DNA of 64,000 bases, from positions 1 to 64,000 of the forward strand of contig JAQGDQ010000121.1 in NCBI GenBank assembly GCA_030141605.1. Reading direction: 5' to 3'. Shown in pieces: positions 45,101 through 54,425 of this stretch. The DNA is from Tubiluchus corallicola (Eukaryota > Priapulida > Priapulimorpha > Priapulimorphida > Tubiluchidae). A model generated the notes under the pieces. The model ran no database searches and was not told the origin of the DNA. It saw nothing but the letters and a program-made list of their open reading frames with translations. Position 1 is the first letter of the stretch; every line of letters starts with the position of its first letter. The position numbers and the translations under genes are program-made.

Positions 45101-47607
45101 CATGAAAGCATACTTATGACAAGAATTACTGTGAAGGGACCGACAAGAGTAACGTGCACTCCTGTTTTTTAACGCATTTTATTTTACATTCTGAATCTAA
45201 AACTAGAAAAGGTAACCAAAGAAGTTCCATAGAAAACCATGGCTCCTTCACTTGCAGTAGGCTTATAGGGAATGTTGATCGCTAACAGAAACTGACAAGA
45301 AAGTGCGAGACTATATTAATAAAAAAAACTTTGTTTTAAATGAGTAGTCTATCAAAAGCTGGTAAAAAAGTCATCTGTTGGTGTTTCCCCACAACATTTA
45401 TTATTAGTTGCATAATCAAATGAGGTACAGAAAACACACTACTGATTCAAAAATTATGACAGTTACCAGAATTCTATTTGTCGGCAATGTAGGAAAAACA
45501 CACCCTTAACCAAACATAGTTAGTTTCATGAATCTTATGGAATATTAAATTTTGTTGGTTTTATTGAATCTTAAACGTAGTTGATTTACTTAAGGGAGTG
45601 TTTTTCTTTCTTTGCTGTCTTTAGAACATTTACGACCACCCTAATGGCTTTCAACTTGTATCAGAAGGCTTTTTCTGATCTTTCTGTCAACTGTGTCTTT
45701 GCACTTTCTAACTAATTTGACAGTGGCATGATAGGAGATTTTAGCAGGGATTTAGCATGGTTGCTGTCAGCTCACACAAATTTTCCTAGAAGAGTTTAAG
45801 TCCTGTAATATCAAGCTATAAAACTTTGCTTGAGGCAAGTTCCTACAATAACTAGCCTAGGGCTGCAATGCAAATTTAAGTAGATATAACAAATATTGTC
45901 TTGTTTGAGACCATTTTAGGAATATAGAAAGAGGTGCTTCAAATATCTCCTGTTCATTGGCATCTCCAACAACTTAATATATCCTAGCACTCTGTAATGG
46001 TATTTGAGATGCTTTAGAAATGTTTCAATTCCATACAACATTGACTAAACAAGGATTCTTCTTTAAAAAGCTTCATTTTATACTTTTCAGTCATAAGTTC
46101 TTTTTGACAATTGACATTTTAATACTTCAACACAGGTGCTATTAATATCTGTCACATATATATAACAGTCACCTCAGGCTGGGTTTTTGACACAGAATAA
46201 GTTCTCTGCTGTTACGTTCACAAATCACTCTTCAGATAATCTTTATATGATCTTTTAAAATTACATTTGTCTTCAACCACATTCAATCTCATATTTAAAA
46301 TTTGGTTAAGTCTCATTTGGGCCTAACTCTTGCAGGTAAGATTGCAATTCAAACTTGCTTTCTTCTATTAGAACCTAATTTTTGTCATTTTGTAAATGTT
46401 CTCATTAATTTCTTAATCCAACCTTTCTTTAATTAAATTCTTAATCATTTTATCCATTTCGTCCACTTTGCCTTTTATTCCATTCTTCCTCTTTTATTTT
46501 ATCCTTCTCTTCCACTTTGATATCTTAATCTTACTTACATCAGCATCTTTAAGTAAATACTGTTCTAGCAACCCTGACACTTCAGACAACCAGTAACTAA
46601 CATGTTTCTTTTTTCTTCAATCAATATTTTCTTTGCAAGATCAGAATTCAAATATATGTATATATATATATATATATATATACATACACACACATATATA
46701 TATATGTGTGTGTATATAGTTACATATACTTATGTACTATATATTCATATATATAAGTGAGTGTGCTACTTTCTCCATTTCATTTCGTTCAGTATTAGTT
46801 CATGTTTCTGCATTAGCTAAGTTCTACTGAAGGTATGACCATACTTTAAAATATTAATAAGCACACTTCAACTGAATTTAATCCAGTGCTTTGCCATTCT
46901 TCTAAGTTTTAATATCATAATATCATATAAGTTATTTTCTCTTCCTTTCATTATATCAATGTTTCGTAGCTGCTTTTATCACTAACCCTGTCTCCAGCAC
47001 TGCATATCATAAAATGGTACAATTACTGTACCAAGTCCAGCAAAGGAGCCTTACGCAAATTGAATAAGAGATAGGGCAGAAAATTCTCTTACAATAAGTA
47101 ATACCATCACAAAGCCAAGTTACGAGTCAAACATACAGAACCAAACCTTATATAAACTAATGAGGACCAAGCTGTAGTTAGCAACTCAACGACAAGAAAA
47201 CCAAATCACCAAAAGCAAAAATCCCGATATGAATACAAACTAAAAAAAAAGAAAGTGAGTACAAAGTAAAGGCCTACTATACTAAAGCCTTGAAACTATG
47301 ACAGCCTATGTTGCGTTTTCCTATGAGTGTAATATGAGATTCACCAAAAAAAAAATTTTAACTGTCCGAGAATTCTTCACCAGAAACTACATCAAAATTA
47401 CGTAAAAGTTATACAAAGAGCCTGGACTAGCTGCCATCAGTCACGTACACATGATGCTGAAACCACATTAGATACTGACACAGGCACAAACTTTCCTAAA
47501 GGATGTGTTCAACTAACGACAAATACAAGCGAAAAGAACATACCTGAGGAAGCGTATGCTTGAAATGCAAAAAGTAAAATTATTCCTACTATTGCAGAGT
47601 AATGCAT
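9112..47607 (-). CDS. PLOD: Procollagen-lysine 2-oxoglutarate 5-dioxygenase (lysyl hydroxylase)
   Basis: Coding exons, all with GT-AG borders and matching phases: 47607-47544, 43783-43680, 43259-43126, 42804-42690, 42353-42305, 42037-41925, 41228-41165, 39845-39748, 38984-38883, 38079-37948, 35584-35463, 34778-34677, 33198-33073, 23134-22996, 22521-22408, 21541-21422, 20943-20839, then one of four alternative exons, 11275-11147, 9267-9112. The product has 744 residues (736 with the short variant), normal for the family. Exon 1 encodes a signal peptide ([15 protein letters not shown]...), as expected for an ER enzyme. The N-terminal glycosyltransferase domain keeps [23 protein letters not shown] and HGNG. 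The C-terminal Fe/2OG domain keeps [12 protein letters not shown] (HxD) and the distal His in LTHYHEG, and ends SFVDP. The enzyme hydroxylates collagen lysines and, in LH3-like members, glycosylates them. Confidence 0.95.
9655..10027. mobile_element. Foldback MITE with TATAGGTTTTACA termini
   Basis: Terminal inverted repeats of about 27 bp (left TATAGGTTTTACATGTCAAA, right its reverse complement with few changes) bound 373 bp. Subterminal copies of TACATTTGACTTACCTAAGT repeat at 9905, 9961 and, inverted, near 9665-9715. The element begins and ends at TA, compatible with a TA target duplication. It lies in the last PLOD intron and has no ORF. Confidence 0.6.
10330..10883. mobile_element. TTAA-type MITE, copy 1
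   Basis: Shares end-to-end similarity with 12951-13474: ccaagctttc at the left, ggatttagtaataaaag, gtgaatggcgg(c/t)ta(t/c)cac and (g)acttg(t/c)cctttccttt at the right. Its inverted ends read AAAGG-x-CAAG-like. The left TTAA is degenerate. It lies in the last PLOD intron. Confidence 0.55.
12068..13603. mobile_element. DNA-transposon relic with inverted arrays of GACATTTGGGCAC
   Basis: At the left (12068-12147) a degenerate array contains TTGGGCAC four times on the + strand (attgggcac, cttgggcac, gagacatttgggcac). At the right (13536-13603) the same motif recurs in reverse complement (gtgcccaaatgtc, atgtccaaatgtc, gtgcccaaatgtc). The inverted arrangement and 1.5 kb spacing suggest the subterminal repeats of one element. 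The interior is non-coding and contains a TTAA-type MITE. Confidence 0.5.
12951..13474. mobile_element. TTAA-type MITE, copy 2 (nested)
   Basis: Bounded by TTAA on both sides, with ends AGGAAAACTCAAGCTTTC at the left and GCGACTTGCCCTTTCCT at the right, which are imperfect inverted repeats. A TTAA target duplication is typical of piggyBac- and Kolobok-type transposons. It is homologous to 10330-10883 and inserted into the 12068-13603 element. Confidence 0.6.
13871..14017 (-). CDS. PLOD: PLOD alternative exon 18d
   Basis: 49 codons, phase 0 at both ends. Acceptor ttaccag, donor GAC then GTGAGT. Encodes [17 protein letters not shown], then [10 protein letters not shown], ending GYHHD. It aligns without gaps to 18b (37 of 49 residues identical) and 18c, and to the vertebrate segment [13 protein letters not shown] that directly precedes the strand leading to HxD. 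It is the copy nearest the common downstream exon 19, 2595 bases away. Confidence 0.9.
14775..14921 (-). CDS. PLOD: PLOD alternative exon 18c
   Basis: 49 codons, phase 0/0. Acceptor tttggacag, donor GAT then GTGAGT. Encodes [17 protein letters not shown], then [10 protein letters not shown], ending GYFDD. It is 30 of 49 identical to 18b. The DIHM and the V-P-x-Q/K-x-K near its end look closest to typical single-exon lysyl hydroxylases, so this may be the ancestral version (inference). Confidence 0.88.
15208..15354 (-). CDS. PLOD: PLOD alternative exon 18b
   Basis: 49 codons, phase 0/0. Acceptor cttctgtag, donor GAC then GTAAGT. Encodes [17 protein letters not shown], then [10 protein letters not shown], ending GYNHD. 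It is separated from 18a by 212 bases and from 18c by 286 bases. With 18d it forms the most similar pair, suggesting a later duplication between these two. Confidence 0.9.
15567..15689 (-). CDS. PLOD: PLOD alternative exon 18a (divergent, short)
   Basis: 41 codons, phase 0/0. Acceptor ttatcccag, donor GAT then GTGAGT. Encodes [15 protein letters not shown], ending FYPGYDED. It aligns to 18b with one 8-codon gap, where RLEGGYEN is missing; beyond that, 17 of 39 residues match (VPT, D-H-L, GL, W, Y, P, K, GY, final D). The frame is open and the splice sites are intact, so it does not look like a dead copy, but it is far more diverged than the other three. Confidence 0.8.
15690..16814. other. 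PLOD intron part between R2-type element and exon 18a
   Basis: AT-rich intron sequence. No ORF beyond short chance frames, no RNA gene, and no further alternative exon seen. Confidence 0.4.
16815..20600 (+). mobile_element. R2-type site-specific LINE inserted in a PLOD intron
   Basis: A block of clearly higher GC than the flanks carrying one long ORF with the R2 domain order (N-terminal zinc fingers, Myb, reverse transcriptase, C-terminal restriction-like endonuclease). After the stop at 20440 is a short structured 3' UTR: CACAGG...CCTGTG can pair, and CGGTCG pairs with CGACCG. No poly-A tail is seen, as usual for R2. Both ends are estimated from composition. I see no 28S rDNA sequence at either edge. 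Confidence 0.85.
16898..20440 (+). CDS. R2-type retrotransposon polyprotein
   Basis: The frame is open from 16661 (1259 codons). I prefer the Met at 16898 ([10 protein letters not shown]), because the 79 codons upstream are AT-rich host-like sequence. Numbering from 16661: zinc finger 1 (C169-H190, CCHH), finger 2 (C201-C221, CCHC), finger 3 (C246-H267, CCHH), Myb-like segment starting [13 protein letters not shown] (about 283-340), reverse transcriptase (about 520-830) with [36 protein letters not shown] and catalytic FADD near 787. The C-terminal end has a CCHC knuckle ([18 protein letters not shown]) and a PD-(D/E)xK-type nuclease (YHPDIL...VIDPT, then KALKY). Three N-terminal fingers of CCHH, CCHC, CCHH type match the R2 A clade. 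No stop or frameshift is seen. It is antisense to PLOD. Confidence 0.88.
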   Translation: MATQLGTQLGRGEKQPSRWVPVLDPSTLGRLPLVAETVIVAKNNKNKPGRVNGSAGAARDTPASTYGLFKDKETGTTITLNYPVQVSDRCPVCAKAIPDWKSAKSHVKLCHGLGVQRLKFRCVKCEKLWPSLQSACSHYRYCSTRVPDEAAQASGGTEPSQDDAHRCPECPRAFKTHAGRQQHRRCAHPVEYNNSLPGPREKRADGAGTLWTDDELRLMAEQELKFHPKTRGLAKFLQQSLPHRSIEAIYSIWKSVRYTAAKMAVRTEIELAAGAGANDPAAERGPAAHPAEVELVVDEPQPCVRASRDTPGTRASREALKESIETEIRIGNVHNRTDVAAALAFARAALDGGDLDMAFQAMSEAWFPEDVRPQPARPRPVRRALDRPPNRQVRRRERYKTYQRLYQRDRRKLANVILDDAPLDVEYPPIDCVEQTYIQRFEKPSLPDDEPIEDFKPCEDPDGLCAPIAREEVAKTFKAMKSRSSPGPDKAVTMKALQKINKGAITLVFKVWQFLREVPKSLKECRTTLLPKGTEGLQDVNNWRPITIGSLLLRWYAKILTSRIQARVKLNPLQRAFQPRDGCSENLTLLNTVIRHARASHRELNIAFLDLAKAFDTVPHTSIVRAMRRFGLPGQVQEIIGDMYTGAATRISTPEASTRRIEVTSGVKQGCPLSPLLFNLVIDELISKVGSRFGYEIENHQVAIVGFADDLVLISNTKHGMGKLLETAQGFCTKRAMALNAKKCKAMRLVKAYRRSAMKVIVDPTWNISQTPIPMLGVAETYKYLGIPFGTRGRPAMGTDSLKTWLLRVEGAPLKPQQKVDMIRQYVIPRLTYRFRICEVHMNGLKGADRLIRSSLKRILHLAVDVPNAFFHVPMKKGGLGFSCLEEDVPLMKIKTLSRMQASPDALVSMSASAPVWNKELEWAKRVTNLEAYSHGRDISRAKREMAQNHLNSFLAKAHGKGFAAVSANPLSTHYLRSSTLLRGGDYILVLKMITNSLPTRVNSTRGAPNAIRRCRRCGRHAESQVHVLQQCSSIKNAVSRRHNALCDVLAEALTARGFKVVREPWFEVNRTRYHPDILATKDGHTYVIDPTISAASNIDPLRARCRDKALKYKPILDAVKRRCGSATASSHGICVGYRGEWAGGENDKILKTCGLLGIRAKLIRSVIRGSCMIWRRFLS
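24220..24910. repeat. Degenerate purine-rich minisatellite-like tract
   Basis: Variants of the phrase gaagCCATATAGAAACCATCAC recur irregularly: gaagtcatgcag, gaaagtcatatagaacccatcac, gaagccatatagaaaccatcac, gaagccatgtagaaact, gaagccatacagagaaagc. Spacing varies and units are heavily diverged. Confidence 0.4.
29316..32544 (+). CDS. Secreted single-Ig protein, oig-4-like
   Basis: Coding exons 29316-29450, 30117-30272, 30769-30928 and 32540-32544 (the last adds only Gly and stop), about 151 residues. If the last intron is retained the frame ends five codons later, so the protein is nearly the same. Exon 1 gives a hydrophobic signal segment ([17 protein letters not shown]) and a short basic stretch. 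Exons 2-3 form one I-set Ig domain: the first Cys in [17 protein letters not shown], the core Trp, and the second Cys in [19 protein letters not shown]. The EIDPAT-x-x-x-AG signature and size match invertebrate oig-4-like proteins. In C. elegans OIG-4 is secreted by muscle and helps cluster acetylcholine receptors at the neuromuscular junction. The gene is nested antisense in PLOD intron 13. Confidence 0.75.
29674..30008. mobile_element. Possible TTAA-type MITE in oig-4-like intron 1
   Basis: TTAAAGGGGAAGGAAAG at the left and TTTTCTTGCCTTTTAA at the right are imperfect inverted repeats bounded by TTAA, similar in style to the MITEs at 10330 and 12951. The interior was not matched to them. Confidence 0.35.
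30505..30620 (+). repeat. Possible SINE remnant with B-box-like motif
   Basis: Contains gattcgaatct (30566-30576), resembling a pol III B box, after aaggttgct. No convincing A box or cloverleaf. Confidence 0.25.
32705..32710 (+). terminator. Polyadenylation signal of oig-4-like gene
   Basis: AATAAA about 160 bases after the predicted stop and before PLOD exon 13 on the opposite strand. Confidence 0.5.
33560..33990 (-). other. Possible decayed coding relic
   Basis: Read on the - strand, two neighbouring frames give protein-like runs (for example [17 protein letters not shown] and [15 protein letters not shown]) broken by stops and frame changes. It may be a dead transposase, but no family could be assigned. 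Confidence 0.2.
35585..37947. other. PLOD intron 10 with small direct repeat
   Basis: Mostly AT-rich non-coding sequence. A phrase of about 30 bases (aaaaaattgtaaaaaattca followed by aatct) occurs at about 37240 and 37402, each followed within 60-130 bases by caaa/gacaaa runs with gagagaca. No gene seen. Confidence 0.35.
40119..40886. mobile_element. Possible inverted-repeat element in PLOD intron 7
   Basis: GGCCCATTTCACA near 40121 and TGTGAAATGGGC near 40874 are inverted, with further weaker inverted similarity inside (gcatt(c)c, gaaaatg). About 770 bp, no ORF. Confidence 0.35.
43784..47543. other. PLOD intron 1
   Basis: 3.76 kb AT-rich first intron. It holds the (TA)n/(CA)n tract at 46651-46760. 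No exon, RNA gene or clear element was seen elsewhere in it. Confidence 0.4.
46651..46760. repeat. (TA)n/(CA)n compound microsatellite, palindromic
   Basis: A TA run is followed by acacacaca, a second TA run and tgtgtgtgt, so the tract can fold on itself. Confidence 0.8.
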
Positions 47608-48887
47608 AATTGTAAGAATAAATTTTTAAATGGTAGCCTTCTTTCGAAAACGTTGCCACATCAACATCCAAACCGATGGTAGTTCACTGACATCTGGCTG
47701 CCGAAGCAAAGCTGAGGCTGCTGGCAATCCTAGCGGCAGGGTACAGCATGACTTGGAAGTTGTACTATTGTAGGGGTGGTTTGACAGTAGTCACATAGAA
47801 CTTTTCCTCTGATACAGTATCATCGGTATGGCGCGTTTTCTAGAACTTATAGAATTTTTTATTTATAAAATGAAGCTTACGTTTCACAAATCACATTCAG
47901 ATATTTTTTGATCAAATCAGATACTTTTTGTATCATTACAGTAAATTAAAAGGTTTCTTTAATCTTATAGCTTAAAAACAACAAGTATAGCCGCAATGAC
48001 TAGCTGTCTGCCCGAGATTACAGATACTTGGACCATAATGTTTTACCCATACTGGTCATTCAGTACCCGTTTTGTAATCGGAAAACTGTAGAGCAGTAAC
48101 AAAATGACCTTTGAATATGTTCATTAGATCATGGAAATTTATTCGAAGGATGCGCAACACAGCTGTCACGACTCACAACAGGACAACTGGTTTTATCCGT
48201 GCAGTGTTTTGAAATTAGCTGCTTGGTTTCAAGTTACGTACGTCCAACTGAATGAAAGCTGCTGCAGTCTTTTAAACTGTGTACCAGGAAACACGACACG
48301 ACAGTATGTACTTATCATTAAAACTCCCAAGGCCCAACAACATCATTGTATGTCTTTTCTCTCGCGCGCGCGAGCGCTCGCTGTTAGTCTGCCACCGAGG
48401 CACCGACTATAGACATTACTGTAAAAATAGTACAAGGTCGGTGTTGCTGATTAGATCTGTGATAAATCTCTGTCCACACATTAATGCTATTATGGCAAAG
48501 AATTATACCAAAGATTTTTTAGAATTATAATCAGGCAATGAACTGAGTAAAAATTTTAATTACTTAAAATTATCACACTATTTTACGCTGGCTCCAGTTG
48601 CCCGCCATATTCTTGCATAAACAAATATCGTTGTTATTACGTTTGCCCGCCACCATAACTTCGAATAATCTCACTATATCTACCTAGTGTAGCTGTAGAA
48701 CTGATAACACTTTAATTTGTATAACGGACATGCGCAGAACCACTTGTAACAGCACTACGACAACCTATTGCATTACGCATTGCTGCCGTTTACAGTACTG
48801 GCAATTTGTATAAAGAGTTCCAGGAAAAGGGACAAGATGGAGAGCAAGGTGACAAAAATGAAATGGGCCTACGGAGCGACCGAAAAT

Positions 48888-48960
48888 GAGAGAGAGATGG
48901 GAGGGAGTGCGAGAGATAGGTAAATAGATAGATAGAGAGAGAGACAGACAGAGAGGGGTG
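48888..48960. repeat. GA/GATA-rich microsatellite
   Basis: Imperfect gagagaga, gatagatag and gacagacag units in a row on the + strand. Confidence 0.7.
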
Positions 48961-49144
48961 AGAAAGATGATATAGTCTAACTGGCGCTGTAGAATTTTTC
49001 AAAAAAGTTATAAAATTTTAAATTGGTACCTGAAACGTGACACCATTAAATTGAAAAAGTGATTTTTTTGTGAAACTATGTACAGTTTTTTTACAAATTT
49101 CATTCTGTTCGAGCGCCCACGTGTAAGAGGCGACTTTTTTATTA

Positions 49145-50125
49145 CATTTCGGGGTACTCGAGGTTCGAGGCGCGATCAAAATTCAGAATGGGGTCGGGAT
49201 GCTAACTGAGTTCGTTCGAGGTCGGGATTTCTCTGGGTTCCGGGTAACTGGTCGGGATCGGGATTCGAGTTAGGACGAAATATTCGGAATTAGGGCTTAA
49301 ATAAATATATACAAATATATAAATGACAGGAATTTCCGCTGTTTTAGCAACAACGTATTACTTATATGTTTTTAGAATCCTGGACGAAAAAATGTTGTCT
49401 AGACGAGAGCAGGTTCCGTGCACCCGCACAAACACTATCTGACAGTTTACCTGTAATTTTGTCAATGATAAAACATTTGCTGTCTGTCATGTAGTAATAA
49501 GCAGATCCTCATTTCCCTGTGCTGTTCATAATAATTTTGAACAGAACCAGCATACTTCACTACAAACGCAATGTGAACGAAACAGTAATCTTCTTCCAAT
49601 AAATAGGAATAATTGTCTAATGACCAAGAAGCATTATCTGTTAGGGCGATATTTAAATAGGAAATTAAAATACAAGTAGCAGCGACGTGAGACAAAAATA
49701 ACACAGAAAAGTCAAAACATTTTTTGTAAATTGTTCCAATATTATTGACAAAATACACCCCATTAAAACTTGTGGTTAATAAAATGTCAATTAAAATATT
49801 TGGCTAAAGTTTACAATTCCCCACACAAGAAATTAGTTTGTGGAAACGGATAACGGTTAGGAATATTATTAGGGTCAGGATTAGGATTAAAATTAAGGTT
49901 AGGATTGGGTTAAGGTATTAAAATTTTGTGGGGAATTGTAAATTCCTTTCAAACATTTTATCGCAAAATTTAAGCGATGAATAACATGATAAATTGCAAC
50001 GTTGTTTTTTAAATATTATAATTTCGGGAACGGGGTTCAATTTTCGGGAGCGAGGTTCAGGATTTGAAAAAAATTCGGGATCGAGGTTTGGGTCTGGATT
50101 ACAACGCCCTCGACCCCGAATATCT
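49145..50125. mobile_element. Inverted-repeat element with TTCGGGGTCGAGG termini
   Basis: The left end has atttcggggtactcgaggttc and the right end carries ccctcgaccccgaatat, its near reverse complement. Subterminal GC-richer blocks repeat tcgggat(c/t)gag-like words on both sides (left 49150-49290, right 50020-50110), in strong contrast to the AT-rich centre. No coding capacity, so probably a non-autonomous DNA transposon. Confidence 0.45.
49810..49942. repeat. Perfect 16-bp foldback enclosing TTAGGATTAGG-like repeats
   Basis: TTTACAATTCCCCACA at 49810-49825 is the exact reverse complement of 49927-49942. Between them is a G-rich run of degenerate ggttagg/ggattagg words (49855-49915). It sits inside the 49145-50125 element and may be a nested MITE. 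Confidence 0.65.
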
Positions 50126-51079
50126 CTAAATGGTTATTAACAGCATATTGATGACGTCGACATCTATGTGGATATTTTCTGTCTTCTGTAATTATGAAAA
50201 AAAATTATCTAAATTCGGCATAAAATTATGAATGCTTTTCATCTAAGACAATTTATTGGAGTGAGTGCGTAATAATCACGAGTGATAAAGTTACATTTGG
50301 CGTTGGATGCTTCTAAGAGAAGCAAGGATAACAATGTGTGCCTAATTTAAAAAAAGCAAAATAAATTATTTCGACGGTAATGATAATAATTTGCACAGTT
50401 TATTTGGACCTTCTTGTATTTTGCATGTGTATCCCTATATTTTGCTCTTTTTTCAGGAGCGGTGGATACCATTATTTTGTATAATATTATATGTTGTATT
50501 CACTTGACTATAAGCCTGTTTGGACTAATAATTATTATCTTCCATTCTGGTTATACATAATCATACTCCCTTTATACGCATGTTTAGCTCACATGACTCA
50601 GATAAAGTCACATCACAACAGTTGATCAAGTACATTTGCATATTTAAGTTGCCCAATTTACCTTCACCATCCTTATATTATACTTTTTTTTCAGCAAATA
50701 TTTATGGTGTACTATAATGAGATTTATATTGTCGAACTAAATAGCAACGAATACCGTATCTACATTTTGGTTGGGTTCCATTAATACGTTTCTACATTTT
50801 GCGGGAAACTTTGTATCGAAAATTTTGCATTTTTACCGCTTAGATAATTGCAATAATATATGGTCTGATTAAGACTGATTTTCAACGAAAATCAATCCGG
50901 TAGCGGCTGAAATTTACTGGGACTTTATGAATTTGCTTCTTTGATGCCCTGTACGTTAATGACGAGCCACAGGCCCAGGCAAATTGTACACAGGCGCTCA
51001 TGATAATTATTGTTATAGATCACACAATACCTGGCATTGTATTGTACAGTATTGATTTAAAGGGCCAGCTACCCACCCC

Positions 51080-51333
51080 TGACGCGGAAGTGAAGCGGTC
51101 CTGCGTAAAAGAGAAGCGGCCATCTTTTCTGTAGACTCTACACTGTATGCGAGTTGGGCGTAGTCCTTAGAAAATCGTCTTTTTGTGCATTGCAGGACAG
51201 ATGGACTAAATTAAGTATAAGTTGGTTTTCTACAGTGGATATTTATCAATGTCTTTAGGAATTCTACATGGTGTTTCAACCAGGTAGCGGTGGTGGCTGA
51301 CTGGATAACAAAAATTTTCTGTCTGGCGCAGTG
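51080..51333 (+). promoter_or_regulatory. Probable G-beta promoter and untranslated first exon
   Basis: A local GC rise carries an ETS-type site (gcggaagt, about 51086) and a YY1-type site (ggccatctttt, about 51117), both common at TATA-less housekeeping promoters. A good donor (cagtg then gtaaga, exon end 51333) could splice to the acceptor before the coding exon at 54407; another candidate donor is accag then gtagcg near 51281. The transcription start itself is inferred. Confidence 0.45.
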
Positions 51334-54300
51334 GTAAGAAATTGAGGTGCCATTTTAAGTAAACGAAAAATCGAAACTATAAGTTGCAAATAGAGATAAG
51401 CAATTTCATATGGATATTACTAGCTGATTCTTGAAATTTTTCTTGTTAGTTACGTGCTATTAGTGGTTATCAGTTTGATTTTGACCATCTGTGGTTGTAT
51501 TATTTAGTATGTTGAACGTCCAAATAGTGTAGTCTGACTTTGATCTGGCAATTTTCTTGTTTTGGCGATTATTAATGCTTAGTTAGATTTTGATCCTCTA
51601 AGCTGAAAAATAGGGAGACAATAGCCAGGTGGTCTAGGAGAACAAGTTTAAGTTCCCAAAATAATAGGTGAAGCCTCCTAGGGTTTCAGAGCCAGTGGAT
51701 AGATCTTCTTGAACCTTAAGAATTTGGTGTTGTAAGGATATTAAATATCAAAACTTTTAAGATTTTATGACAATTATATGATGTCATCTTCCTGAGTCAT
51801 CTAGTTAGACGCATTGAAAACTAGAAGGCCCAGAACCCACCATACAATGACAGAACTTACTAGTTAGTATTACTGTAGTGCGACTGTAATTTAGTTGATT
51901 CAACATCAGATCTTCTAAGAGTGAAACACTGACCAAGTAGGGTACCATACTCACATTAAATTGTTTGTACATTAAGATAAGATAAGCAGTATGTGAGATA
52001 AAGATTAAGATAAGCAGTATATGAGATAAAGCCATTCAGAAGCAATTCTCTTATCTGTTTACTATTACTAACCTGTGCTTATGCTGTTTAACTTTGTATC
52101 TGTAGCCTATTTAACACGTACCATAACCATTCTGCTACACCTCACCATTCTCATACTGTTAAGATTTTTAGGCTGACCAAAGCTATATAAAGTGTTCTGA
52201 AACAGAGATAAAACACTTTTGAGACCACTCACACACCAGTATACTATACTTGAGAAACAAATTATTTCCATTGTTTTATACAGGTCTACAAGCTGTGACG
52301 CAGCTAAAATGCATAGCCTACTTATGGTGTAGATAATTTTGATACCTTGTTGATCCTTCTTAATATCATGTGTTGTCTTTGTAAACTCGTTCCAGTGGGC
52401 TCATTTTTATTGCTTAGGGTCTACTGTAAATGCCTGTTATCATGCATTGTCCAAGAATGCAAATATCTTCTAAAATTTGTTTATTATGTACATTTCTTTT
52501 TGTCGGACACGTAGAAAGTCTTATGCATGCAAGAAAAGTAAAAATGTAAAAAAAGACGATTTTGGCATCTTTGCTCAACATGTCACGTGTGAGAAATACA
52601 TTAAAACCAGACTGCAGATAAAAACAAAAAGTAAAAGTTACTGTGTCCAAGTTTTCAGTATTAGTTCTGTTTTATGGTTATCACACACTGTACAAGGTAT
52701 AACTAACAGGAGCCAAAATGAATGAAAAACAAACAAGGACATTTTGTGGAAAATAAAAAAAATGTTGATGCCCTTTATTTCTTCATGTCAGCTTTTTAAA
52801 TTCATAAATCAGCGACATAAAATTATGCAACCAAACTTGCCATGCAGCCTACAATGTAAATCACGGGCCATAACAACTCTCGGGTATATAATATGAAAAC
52901 AGAAATGTCAGTAAAGACAGTAAACAGACATGCCTTGCCATTCTTCATGACAATATGTAATGTAAGGCAACTTCATGCTCAATTTACGTTTCCCTACTGT
53001 ATGTGTTTATTATTTTTCCATTTTGGAACTTACTCATGAAGTGTATAAACATTCTACTTATATTAAATCACATTTTAAATGAACATGATTAACTTGCTTA
53101 TAGGCAAAACTGAGTCAAGTAAACATTACTTTGATATAATTTAGTAACAATGTACAATCCTAGGAGATTCAATAGGCCTGTGTTATTATAGATGTATATA
53201 TGAAAGACTACCACATATACTGTACTGTAAAGGATAGATGACAATGGTCTGCCTACAATTTGGATATAGTTTTATATAAAGTTAGACTAGGTCTTGTTTA
53301 TAGTCTTTAAAACTTTTACAGTCTGCATGGGATTTCAGTAAAATTACCATGTACCTGTACCAGCTAAATTACTTTATTGTCGAGTTTTGTAAATTTCATT
53401 CTTGTGTATTGTTAGAAAATGTCAGAGGTTGTAATGAATATATACGTATCATTGTGAATATACAAAATGTTTTGAACGCTGAATGAAGTTTTCTTGATCT
53501 GGTTTTTCATTTAATTCATTATTTTTAAAAAATCCATATACACTCAGCATGCAGTGTTTCTGTTTAATTAGACAATTAACGAGCTGCGCCTAGTTTAGGG
53601 TTTATAATATGTCTAGCTTTCATGTGGATGATTTGCCCTGAATGGCTTAGTAAATTTTGACTAATTCTATTTTACTGACATTTTTGCATTTCAAAATGAA
53701 GATTGATTACAAAGAACCATCACGAATAACGTACCTTCTATTATCAATGCAACATCCCAAAAAGTCTTCGACTCGCCTTTTTATGAGTCACCTTTACAGC
53801 AGAAATTTTACGGAAAAACAGTCTTTATTGAAAGCTCACAAGAGTAAAAATCCGTGTGATACAAGTTGCTGCATATGTGCAGGAGACTTTAGTTTGCAAT
53901 TAGTGTTGTTTCTTAGAAAATGAGAAAGCTATAACATTCTAATTTTGCCGCATGAACAAATTAATGTGATGTAAATTGTGCGGCAGTTAACTTTCAAATT
54001 CTGCCGGAGCTTAAAGTTTTAAACATCTGACTAATTGAGCCTTAGCCGTTAGTCATAGCCTGCTGGTTCATTTCTTCAAAGTAGCTTAACGATTTGTACA
54101 AGTATCATGAATAAATCATATGTCTGTATAAGAGCTAAAAACTGCTAAAAAAGTCTGGTAAAATCTATTGGAATGCCAGCTACTACAGACTTGCTGTAGC
54201 TTTAAATTATTTACTTTTAAGATATGTGTTGATGGCAGTATTGTGCAGTATTATGGGACCTATCTAGGTTTTGTTTTATATCTTCTGCTAAATATTATGG

Positions 54301-54406
54301 GGTAGAATTACAATCAAACTTAATACAAAATTCGTAATTCACAAATGTTGGTCTAATATGATATTTTGGCGAATTAAAAAACCTACACTCAGATTTTTCT
54401 ATTGCA
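51334..54406. other. Proposed 5' UTR intron of G-beta
   Basis: AT-rich, no gene, RNA or element recognised apart from a short direct repeat of gataagcagtatgtgagataaag (about 51978-52030, two units). Confidence 0.35.
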
Positions 54407-54425
54407 GAACATTTAGTAATAGAAG

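Larger units (their letters stand above)
47608..51080. other. Divergent intergenic region between PLOD and G-beta
   Basis: Should hold the PLOD promoter and 5' UTR (47.6-47.8 kb is somewhat less AT-rich), but no core element was convincing. It contains a short alternating CG run (ctcgcgcgcgcgagcgctcg, 48361-48380), a GA-rich microsatellite and the inverted-repeat element at 49145-50125. From 50.1 to 51.0 kb nothing is recognised. Confidence 0.45.

Noticed and set aside
48131-48412. Open frame of 93 codons on the + strand between PLOD and G-beta
   Set aside because: No signal, domain or splice support, and it overlaps a simple CG run; probably chance.
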